Shown here: positions 14,999-21,276 of the stretch, piece after piece
Layout of the letters: every line of letters starts with the position of its first letter
Numbering within the stretch: position 1 is the first letter of the stretch
Assembly: GCA_964242925.1 (NCBI GenBank)
Contig: CAXTBW010000070.1
Span: 1 to 23,774 of the forward strand
Reading direction: 5' to 3'
Origin: LMUY01 sp964242925
GTDB lineage: Bacteria; Pseudomonadota; Alphaproteobacteria; Acetobacterales; Acetobacteraceae
Length of the DNA stretch: 23,774 nt
Notes under the pieces: model-generated
What the model was told of the DNA's origin: nothing
Seen by the model: only the letters and a program-made list of their open reading frames with translations
Database searches by the model: none
Made by a program: the position numbers and the translations under genes

Positions 14999-15789
14999 CG
15001 TTTCTAGCGCAGAGGCTGGTGTCGGCGGCGCTGCTGCCGTCGGCGCTGCTGGTAGAATGCGTGATGCTCGGCCTGCTGCTGGGCCGCCGTCGGGTTGGCC
15101 GGGCGCTCGTTTGGGGCGGTGCGCTGGCGGGCGTCTTGTGCTTGCTGCTGCCCGTCGAGTCGTGGGCGCTGCACCCTTTGGAAAACCGCTTCCCCCAGGT
15201 CACCGGATCGCCGCCCCGAGTGGACGGCGTCATTGTCCTGGGCGGCGCCATCGACGACCTCACCAGCGCCGACCACGGCGCGCCTTCGTTGAACGAGGGC
15301 GCCAACCGGCTGACGACGTTCGTCATGCTGGCCCGGCGCTATCCGGCCGCGCGCATGGTGTTCACCGGCGGCTCCGCGCAGCTCGTCCCCAAGCCGGGCG
15401 CCCAGTCCGAAGCGGATTTCACGCGGGAGCTGCTGGAGAGCTTAGGCCTGCCGCCGGGTCGCGTGACGTACGAGGACCGTTCGCTCACCACCGTGCAGAA
15501 TGCCACGTTCACGCGCGACCTGGTCCACCCGGCGGCGGGCGAAGTGTGGCTGCTCGTCACCTCCGCCGCCCACATGCCTCGCGCCGTCGGCGTGTTCCGG
15601 GGCGCCGGCTGGCCGGTGGTGGCGTGGCCCACTGGCTACCACGGCCGCGCCGGGCTGCTGCCGTGGTCCCGCCCATTCGGTGCGAAGCTTGCGCTACTCG
15701 ACACCGCTGCGCACGAATGGGTCGGGCTGCTGACCTACTGGGCGACAGGGAAGACGTCCGCGCTGTTCCCGGCTCCGCTGCCGCAGTGA
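14995..15789 (+). CDS. YdcF/SanA/ElyC-family membrane protein (DUF218)
   Basis: 264 residues. Two N-terminal membrane segments (about 9-30 and 38-55), then a soluble DUF218 domain probably on the periplasmic side: DGVIVLGGAID (77-87), RYPAARMVFTGGS (115-127), the YEDRSLTTVQNA segment (159-170) corresponding to the family's ExxSxNTxEN, and VTSAAHMPRAVGVF (188-201). ElyC and SanA members affect envelope integrity and cell-wall precursor use; the biochemical activity is not established. The start is GTG 14995, overlapping the stop of the preceding small gene (GTGA), with no independent ribosome site, so it relies on translational coupling. Confidence 0.88.
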   Translation: MTFLAQRLVSAALLPSALLVECVMLGLLLGRRRVGRALVWGGALAGVLCLLLPVESWALHPLENRFPQVTGSPPRVDGVIVLGGAIDDLTSADHGAPSLNEGANRLTTFVMLARRYPAARMVFTGGSAQLVPKPGAQSEADFTRELLESLGLPPGRVTYEDRSLTTVQNATFTRDLVHPAAGEVWLLVTSAAHMPRAVGVFRGAGWPVVAWPTGYHGRAGLLPWSRPFGAKLALLDTAAHEWVGLLTYWATGKTSALFPAPLPQ

Positions 15790-15806
15790 GCCACCACCTC
15801 GTGGTT

Positions 15807-15974
15807 GTCATGCCCGGGCTTGACCTAGGCGCTCACGCTGCGCCAACGGCGTCTTATACCAGCGGCCGAAACGCTGACTTTCTCGCCGCGACAACATCGT
15901 TATTGCGAGGAGCGCCTGCGATGACGGGTGGTTTTCGGCCGTCGCTATCAGCTCCCGTCAAGCCCGGGCATGAC
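15807..15974. repeat. Dispersed intergenic repeat, copy C, with perfect 18-bp terminal inverted repeats
   Basis: GTCATGCCCGGGCTTGAC (15807-15824) and its exact reverse complement GTCAAGCCCGGGCATGAC (15957-15974) bound a 168-bp non-coding element. It fills most of the 226-bp gap between the ydcF-like gene and the LOV gene. There is no open frame of interest inside. It resembles a small palindromic REP/MITE-like element. Confidence 0.8.
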
Positions 15975-16015
15975 GGCGGATCTTACAAAACGACCCCACT
16001 CGAACCAGTAAAGCG

Positions 16016-16621
16016 CTAGCGCGCCGGCATTGACCACGGCGCGGGCGTCAGCCGGGTGGTCGCCTCGTTCAGCCGGCGGGCGGCTTCCACCACCCGCTCC
16101 AGCCCACGCGCGCGTTGCGCTTCGGTCTGGCCGGCGCTGGGCGTGTTCAGCAGCACGACCATGAGCGCATTCTGAAAATCCGCCTGGCCCTCAAGCGGCA
16201 TGTCCGCCTTGCCGAAGACGTGGTCCGGCACGGGATTGGACATGCCGTTGGTGATGTCGCGCTGGTTGCCGAAGTAGTGCAGCAGAGCGCCCTTCGTGTC
16301 GAACACCGGCGAGATGAACAGCAGGTTCCAGAACACCGTGCCATCGCGGCGGTGGTTGACGATCCACTCGACGCAGCCGCGCCGCTCCGCGAGGCAGCTT
16401 CTGATCCGCTTCGGGGTCGCCGGATCGGTGTCCGGCCCCTGCAGGAAGCGGCAGTTGCGCCCGACCGTTTCGGCCTGGCCGTAGCCAGTCAGCGCCTCGA
16501 ACGCCGGGTTGACCGCGATCATGGGATGGTCGGCCAGATGCGGGTCGGTCAGCACCATCGGCTCCGTGCTGTGCATCATCGCCGCCAGCAGGGCCTTGGT
16601 GATCGGGTTGGCATGAGTCAT
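16016..16621 (-). CDS. Short LOV-domain blue-light photoreceptor (PAS/LOV, no catalytic output domain)
   Basis: 201 residues. Residues about 17-125 form a LOV domain: VNPAFEALTGY (38-47), the photoactive loop GRNCRFLQG (54-62) with Cys57, which makes the flavin C4a adduct, Arg58 for the FMN phosphate and Gln61; Asn89 and Asn99 (VNHRRDGTVFWN) for the flavin ring; and Gln120 in YFGNQRDIT, the signalling glutamine. All key FMN contacts are present, so photochemistry is expected. Residues 126-201 hold a Pro/Asn turn and a helical tail (about 140-185) but no kinase, GGDEF or DNA-binding domain, as in other short LOV proteins. ATG 16621 has GGAA 8 nt upstream. It is last in the minus-strand run from the GNAT gene. 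Confidence 0.93.
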   Translation of the reverse strand: MTHANPITKALLAAMMHSTEPMVLTDPHLADHPMIAVNPAFEALTGYGQAETVGRNCRFLQGPDTDPATPKRIRSCLAERRGCVEWIVNHRRDGTVFWNLLFISPVFDTKGALLHYFGNQRDITNGMSNPVPDHVFGKADMPLEGQADFQNALMVVLLNTPSAGQTEAQRARGLERVVEAARRLNEATTRLTPAPWSMPAR

Positions 16622-16668
16622 CCGGGCGGTTCCACGCTTCTAGACTCGCAGGCTACACGGGTTGGACG

Positions 16669-16929
16669 CTACTCGGCCACGCCCTTGATCATCAGCATCG
16701 CGCGCCGCAGCCGCGCCAAGCCATCGCGGACCTGGCCGTGCTCGCACATCGCGCGGCCGTTGCGCCACAGCAGGCGCGCGTGCGGCGGCATCTCGGCGTC
16801 GGCCATCCGCTCGGCCAGCGTGATGCAGTATTCCATCGTGTCGGTGGTGATCGGCATCGGCTCCTGCGAGCCGGCCGACCCGGCCACGAGCACGATCGTG
16901 GCGACGCTCAGCAGCAATCTTGGGCTCAT
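16669..16929 (-). CDS. Small exported two-cysteine protein, unknown function
   Basis: 86 residues. Signal peptide MSPRLLLSVATIVLVAGSAG, probably cleaved near residue 21, then about 65 residues that are mostly helical: TTDTMEYCITLAERM (28-42), ARLLWRNGRAMCEHGQ (51-66) and DGLARLRRAMLM (69-80). Cys35 and Cys62 lie in consecutive helices and could form a periplasmic disulfide. The helix-turn-helix spacing suggests a single TPR-like hairpin. I recognise no named family. It lies 59 bp after the histidine kinase and 47 bp before the LOV gene on the same strand. The start ATG 16929 begins the signal peptide. It could sense or modulate the kinase, but that is inference. Confidence 0.75.
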   Translation of the reverse strand: MSPRLLLSVATIVLVAGSAGSQEPMPITTDTMEYCITLAERMADAEMPPHARLLWRNGRAMCEHGQVRDGLARLRRAMLMIKGVAE

Positions 16930-16988
16930 TGGTCCGGAGAATGGCTCGCTGCTTCTGTGCCTGCGGTTGGCGATGGGTGACCTCGGCG

Positions 16989-18434
16989 TCACGTGGCGTC
17001 GGCGCCCGCCAGAACGGGCCTCGCCGCCCGGACCGGCCGCGCCGGCAATATAAGGACCGCGCGCAAGCCCGGTTCGGCATCCTCCAGCGCTAGTTGGCCG
17101 CCGTGCAACTGGGCCACCGCCTCCACCAGCGCCAATCCTAGCCCGGCGCCCGGCGTGTTGCGGGCCGCCTCGGCGCGAAAGAACCGCTGCGTCGCGCGCG
17201 CCCGGTCGGCGTCCGACAGGCCCGGACCGCAATCCTGCACCGCCACGCTCACCCCGGCCGCATCGTGCGTCGCGCTCAGCCGCACCGCGCCGCCGGCCGG
17301 CGAGAACTTCAGCGCATTGTCGAGCAGGTTGACCACCGCCTGCCCGATCAGGTCGCGGTCGCCATGCACCGGCAGGGTTTGCGGCGCGGTGTAGACCAGA
17401 GTCAGGTCGCGTTCCTCCGCCGGCGCGGTGTACAGCTCCGCCAACTCCGCCAGCACGGGCGCGAAATCCAGGTCTGCGAAGGCGGAGCGCCGCGTCCCCG
17501 CCTCGATCACCGCGATCCGCAGCAGCGCGTCGAACACGGCGGCCACGCCGTCCAGGTCGGTCACCGCCCGCGCCACCGCCGCACGCAACTCGCCAGCGCT
17601 GTCGGCATGCTCGGCCGCGTCTTCCAGCCGGGTGCGGGCGCGGGTGATGGGGGTGCGCAAATCGTGCGCGATGCTGTTCGACACCTCGCGCACGCCGTCC
17701 ATCAGCCGGCCGATGCGGTCCAGCATGTCGTTGATGGTCTCGGCCAAGTGGTCGAACTCGTCCCCCCGGCCGCTCACCCGCACCCGGCGGTCCAACTCGC
17801 CCTGCGCGATCGCCGCCGCCGTCTGCGACACGCTGGCGATCATGCGGCGGAACAGCCGCTGCATCACCAGCCCGCCCACCGTCGCCAGCACCGCCAGCAC
17901 CACCAGCGACCACAGCAGCGCCGAGGTCAGCAGCCCGCGCAACGGCGTGCGGGTCTCCACGTCGCGCCCGATCAGGAGGCGGCTGCCGTCCGGCAAGTCG
18001 AACCGGCGCACCCGCGCCCGGCTGCTGGTCCCGGCGCGGGAGATCACCAGGTCGTACGGGATATCAGGCCGGGCGACGATGGGCGGCCACACCGCCAAGT
18101 TGCCTGCGAGCGGGCGCGTGTGGTCGTCCGTCAGCAGGTAGATCGCGTCGTCGTCGACGTTCTCCGCCAGCCGGTCCTCGATGGTGGTTTGCAGCGCCTG
18201 GACGCCGCCGCCCTGCCACTGCTCGGACAAACCCTGCGCGTCGGTGCGGATCGCCGCCTCGATCTGCCGGTCCAGCAGCCCGGCGGTGGCCCACCACAGG
18301 AACAACACCAGCGCGAGCGCGCTCAGGGCGAACAGCCCGGAATACACCAGCGCCAGTCGCAAGCCGGCCGACCGCCACAGGCTCTGCCGGGAACCGGCCC
18401 GCTTCGTCGGCCCGCGCTTGATCAACCCGCGCAT
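16989..18434 (-). CDS. Two-component sensor histidine kinase (EnvZ/OmpR-type partner)
   Basis: 481 residues. TM1 (about 27-50), periplasmic sensor region (51-165), TM2 (about 168-190), HAMP (192-243), and a HisKA domain with phospho-acceptor His257 in SIAHDLRTP. The ATPase domain has N-box NLLDNALKFS (Asn373), G1 box DCGPGLS (401-407), F-box TQRFFRAE and G2 box GAGLGLALVEAVAQLHGG. It autophosphorylates and passes the phosphate to the upstream response regulator. ATG 18434 is the only ATG that leaves the regulator gene intact; its ribosome site is weak. The first 14 residues and the 28-bp gap before them consist of a 15-bp tandem repeat. The periplasmic ligand is unknown. Confidence 0.93.
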   Translation of the reverse strand: MRGLIKRGPTKRAGSRQSLWRSAGLRLALVYSGLFALSALALVLFLWWATAGLLDRQIEAAIRTDAQGLSEQWQGGGVQALQTTIEDRLAENVDDDAIYLLTDDHTRPLAGNLAVWPPIVARPDIPYDLVISRAGTSSRARVRRFDLPDGSRLLIGRDVETRTPLRGLLTSALLWSLVVLAVLATVGGLVMQRLFRRMIASVSQTAAAIAQGELDRRVRVSGRGDEFDHLAETINDMLDRIGRLMDGVREVSNSIAHDLRTPITRARTRLEDAAEHADSAGELRAAVARAVTDLDGVAAVFDALLRIAVIEAGTRRSAFADLDFAPVLAELAELYTAPAEERDLTLVYTAPQTLPVHGDRDLIGQAVVNLLDNALKFSPAGGAVRLSATHDAAGVSVAVQDCGPGLSDADRARATQRFFRAEAARNTPGAGLGLALVEAVAQLHGGQLALEDAEPGLRAVLILPARPVRAARPVLAGADAT

Positions 18435-18469
18435 GGTCGACCCGCGCTTGGTCAGCCCAGACTTAGTTG
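18395..18469 (-). repeat. 15-bp tandem repeat spanning the regulator stop and the kinase start
   Basis: On the plus strand the units are GCCCGCGCTTGATCA (18410), ACCCGCGCATGGTCG (18425), ACCCGCGCTTGGTCA (18440) and GCCCAGACTTAGTTG (18455), with a decayed unit at 18395-18409. On the coding strand each unit reads as a pentapeptide of the TKRGS/IKRGP kind. The regulator stop TAA lies in the 18455 unit and the kinase ATG in the 18425 unit. Confidence 0.8.
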
Positions 18470-19140
18470 GCGCGGAGGATGTAGCCGGCATTTCGCACGG
18501 TGTGCAGCAACGGCGTTGGAAAAGGCTTGTCCACCTTTTGCCGCAACCGGCTGACATGGACGTCGATGACGTTGGTCTGCGGGTCGAAGTGATAGTCCCA
18601 CACGCCCTCGAGCAGCATGGTGCGGGTCACCACCTGGCCGGCGTGGCGCATCATGTACTCCAACAGCCGGAACTCCCGCGGTTGCAGGTCGATGCGCTGG
18701 CCGGCGCGCTTCACGCTGCGCGACAGCAGCTCCATCTCCAAGTCGCCGACCACCAGCCTGGTCTGCGGCGCATCGCTGCGGCCGCGGCGGGCCAGCGCCT
18801 CCACCCGGGCCAGCAGCTCGGCGAAGGCGAACGGCTTGGACAGGTAGTCGTCGCCGCCGGCCTTCAGCCCGCGCACCCGCTCGTCCACCTGGCCGAGCGC
18901 GGACAGGAACAGCACGGGGGTCGCGTTGTCCTGCGCCCGCAGCGTCTCCAGCAGGCGCAGGCCGTCGATGCCGCCGGGGAGCATGCGGTCGAGGATGATG
19001 GCGTCGAACGACTCGCTGGCCGCCATGAACAGCCCGTCGCGGCCGTTGTCGGCGAGTTCCGGCAAGTGCCCGGCTTCCTTCAACCCTTTCACGATGTAGG
19101 CGGCGACGTCGTTGTCGTCCTCGACCACCAGTATGCGCAT
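18463..19140 (-). CDS. OmpR/PhoB-family response regulator
   Basis: 225 residues. Receiver domain: acidic pair Glu7-Asp8/Asp9, phospho-acceptor Asp51 in IILDRMLPG, Ser80 and Lys102 (YLSKPF). Winged-helix DNA-binding domain about 125-225 with LQPREFRLLEYMM, TRTMLLEGVWDYHFDPQTNV, and VDVHVSRLRQKVD, ending VRNAGYILRAN. It is a transcription factor activated by the adjacent kinase. The start ATG 19140 shares a base with the htrA stop (TGATG), with GAGGG 9 nt upstream inside htrA, so the protease and regulator are translationally coupled. The LLEGVWDYHFDPQTNVIDVH segment resembles the CopR/IrlR/CusR branch, but the ligand cannot be assigned. Confidence 0.96.
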   Translation of the reverse strand: MRILVVEDDNDVAAYIVKGLKEAGHLPELADNGRDGLFMAASESFDAIILDRMLPGGIDGLRLLETLRAQDNATPVLFLSALGQVDERVRGLKAGGDDYLSKPFAFAELLARVEALARRGRSDAPQTRLVVGDLEMELLSRSVKRAGQRIDLQPREFRLLEYMMRHAGQVVTRTMLLEGVWDYHFDPQTNVIDVHVSRLRQKVDKPFPTPLLHTVRNAGYILRAN

Positions 19141-20255
19141 CAGCCGCTGCCCTCGCTTGGCCGGCGCCCGACGGTCACGGGCACCTCGACGTTCTGCCCA
19201 TGCCGCTTAACCGTAAGGCGCAGCCCGGACCCTGGCGGCGTGGCGCTGACCGCCTTGATCAGCTCGTGCGCGGTGTCGACCTGCGATCCGTTCACAGCCA
19301 GCACGATATCGCCCCCGACCAGCCCCGCCTTGGCCGCCGGCCCCGTGCGCTCCACGCTGGCGATCACCACGCCGACGCTGCGGCTGCGCGCCACGCCCGG
19401 CGTGCTCGGCACGTCCTGCACCGCCACGCCCAACCAGCCGCGGTCGATGCGCCCCTTCGCAAGCAGTTCGTTGACCACGTGTTCGGCGATCTCGCTGGGG
19501 ATGGCGAAGCCGATGCCGACGGAGCCGCCAGTCGGGGACACGATGGCGGTGTTCACCGCGACCACCTGGCCGTCCAGGTTGAAGGTCGGGCCGCCGGAAT
19601 TGCCCGGGTTGATCGGCGCGTCAATCTGCAGAAAGTCGTCGAACGGGCCCGCGCCGATGTCGCGCCCGCGCGCCGAGACGATCCCGGCGCTGACCGACGA
19701 GCCCAGACCGAATGGGTTGCCTGCAGCCACAATCCAGTCGCCGACCTCCACGTTGCGCGAATCGCCCCAGGTCACCGCCGGCAACGACGGCGCGCCGTCC
19801 ACCTTGATGACGGCGATGTCGGTCAGCTCGTCGGTGCCGATCACCCGCGCCTGCAGTTCGGACCCGTTCGACAGTGAGACCACGATCTTGTCCGCGTGGC
19901 CGACCACGTGGTTGTTCGTCACGATGACGCCGGAGCTGTCGATCACGAAGCCCGACCCGGCGCCCTGCACCAGGTCCCGCCGGGTGCGCAGGCGGTCGCG
20001 GAACTGCTTCTCCAGCGGCGACCCGCGCAGGGCGGCCGGCAGCTGCGTGTCGGCGCCGACGGTCTCGGTGACGGCGATGTTGACCACGGACGGCACCACC
20101 CGCTTCACCAGCGGCGCCAGCGAGGGCAACGCGCCGCGCAGCGGGCCGCCGCCGCTGCTTTGCGCCACCGAACCGTTGCAGCCCGACAGCAGCATCGCGG
20201 TGGCGAGCGCGAGCGGGCGGATCAGCGGCTTCGAACTTGCTAGGGGGACGTTCAC
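19140..20255 (-). CDS. HtrA/Deg-family serine protease, predicted lipoprotein with one PDZ domain
   Basis: 371 residues from GTG 20255. Signal with lipobox LLSGC, lipidated Cys26, so probably membrane-anchored on the periplasmic side. Trypsin-like domain with His116 (VTNNHVV), Asp146 (LTDIAVIKV) and Ser220 (PINPGNSGGP). One PDZ domain about 275-360 (RGWLGVAVQDV, VERTGPAAKAGLVGGDIVLAVNG). It degrades or senses misfolded envelope proteins. A TTG start at 20291, 3 nt after the GNAT stop, is possible and would lengthen the signal by 12 residues; neither start has a strong ribosome site. Coupled by TGATG to the response regulator, it is probably part of that regulator's stress circuit. Confidence 0.93.
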   Translation of the reverse strand: MNVPLASSKPLIRPLALATAMLLSGCNGSVAQSSGGGPLRGALPSLAPLVKRVVPSVVNIAVTETVGADTQLPAALRGSPLEKQFRDRLRTRRDLVQGAGSGFVIDSSGVIVTNNHVVGHADKIVVSLSNGSELQARVIGTDELTDIAVIKVDGAPSLPAVTWGDSRNVEVGDWIVAAGNPFGLGSSVSAGIVSARGRDIGAGPFDDFLQIDAPINPGNSGGPTFNLDGQVVAVNTAIVSPTGGSVGIGFAIPSEIAEHVVNELLAKGRIDRGWLGVAVQDVPSTPGVARSRSVGVVIASVERTGPAAKAGLVGGDIVLAVNGSQVDTAHELIKAVSATPPGSGLRLTVKRHGQNVEVPVTVGRRPSEGSG

Positions 20256-20294
20256 GAAGCTGATGGTGGCGGTTCGCGGCCCAAGCGACAAGGC

Positions 20295-20723
20295 TTACCG
20301 GATCGAGAAGGCCATTCCTACGGATGCGGGCGCTGTCGGCTTGAACCCGAACTGCGCATAGAGGCGCTGGGCGTCGCCGTCGGCCAGGAGGCTCACGTGC
20401 GCGCCCACAGGCGCCGTTTGCCGCAGATGGCCGACGATGGCGCCCATGATCGCCTTGCCTAGGCCGCGGCCCTGGTGCGCGGGCTCGACCGCGATGTCCA
20501 CCACCTGGAAGAACAGGCCGCCATCCCCGACGATCCGGCCCATGCCGACCACCTCGCCGCCCTTGCGCGCCACGACGCCGAACAACGTGTTCGGCAGGCC
20601 CGCCGCGGCGCCCTCCACGCTCTTCGGGCTGAGCCCCGCGACGGCCCGGAGGCGGCGGTAGTCGGCCGATGACGGCGTCTCGGGCGCCAGCTCGTAACCT
20701 GCCGGCACAATCTCCTGACCCAT
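20295..20723 (-). CDS. GNAT-family N-acetyltransferase
   Basis: 142 residues with the GNAT fold. Motif A, VDIAVEPAHQGRGLGKAIM (75-93), carries the acetyl-CoA pyrophosphate loop QGRGLG (84-89); motif B is AQRLYAQFGFKPT near residues 118-130. The GxGxxxxDxxxFFQVVDIAV strand pair is typical. It transfers an acetyl group from acetyl-CoA to an unknown amine. ATG 20723 has GGGAGG 5 nt upstream, a strong ribosome site. It is the first gene of the minus-strand run GNAT-htrA-regulator-kinase, so its promoter (upstream of 20723) may drive the whole group. A link to envelope stress is by position only. Confidence 0.93.
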   Translation of the reverse strand: MGQEIVPAGYELAPETPSSADYRRLRAVAGLSPKSVEGAAAGLPNTLFGVVARKGGEVVGMGRIVGDGGLFFQVVDIAVEPAHQGRGLGKAIMGAIVGHLRQTAPVGAHVSLLADGDAQRLYAQFGFKPTAPASVGMAFSIR

Positions 20724-20882
20724 GCGCGCCTCCCTGCCGATGGCGCTATTGTCACCGCTCGTCAGGCGGAAACAATGCCCGACCTTGCCGTAGCGCGCTT
20801 ACGTTGCGAAACGATTCTCTGCTTCTTATCGCTTGCCTGGGCGGCCTCAACGGCCATGCTGCCGCTTTCGGGGAGCGCGTTG

Positions 20883-21276
20883 ATGACCCAAGCCAAGCTG
20901 ATCGCGGCAGCCCCGTGCTGCTGGTCCGCGACGTCGTCGCCGGGGCGAACCACTACCGGGACGCGATGGGGTTCGCGTTCGACCGGTTCTGGGGCGAGCC
21001 GCCTGGCTTCGTCATCCTGCGGCGGGACAGGCTGCAGTTCATGCTGAAACAGGTCGACGACCACAGCAAGATCGTGCCCACTGGACCGTGTCGCCGGGCC
21101 TCTGGGACATGTATCTCTACGTCGACGACGTGGACGCGCCATCTGCGGAGTTCACGGAGCGCGGCGCCAAGATCGATTACGGCCTCTGCGACCAGCCCTA
21201 CGGCTGCCGCGAGTTCGGGACGCAGGACATCGACGGCCACGACATCGGCTTCGGGCAGGACATCATCAAACCGTAA
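20883..21276 (+). pseudogene. Glyoxalase/VOC-superfamily gene broken by two single-base frameshifts
   Basis: The conceptual protein of about 131 residues reads in three frames. MTQAKLIAAAP starts at ATG 20883 (GGGGAG 7 nt upstream). After a missing base near 20911-20916 it continues VLLVRDVVAGANHYRDAMGF and on to VDDHSKIVP. After another missing base near 21077-21080 it continues WTVSPGLWDMYLYVDDVDAP and ends FGQDIIKP at 21276. Restoring one G and one C rejoins it to a typical vicinal-oxygen-chelate protein (xxxLLVRDVxxxxxxYRDxxGF, DIDGHDIGFGQ). Both lesions are in short runs of C/G, so they may be real decay or sequencing error. Its end overlaps the hrpB end by 11 bp. Confidence 0.85.

Noticed and set aside
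15429..15480. Inverted GC-rich segments in the ydcF-like gene as possible regulatory hairpins
   Set aside because: They lie inside a well-supported coding region and are explained by codon bias.
18181..20361. 726-residue open frame on the plus strand
   Set aside because: Antisense to the kinase, regulator and htrA genes, which have complete motifs. Low-complexity translation.
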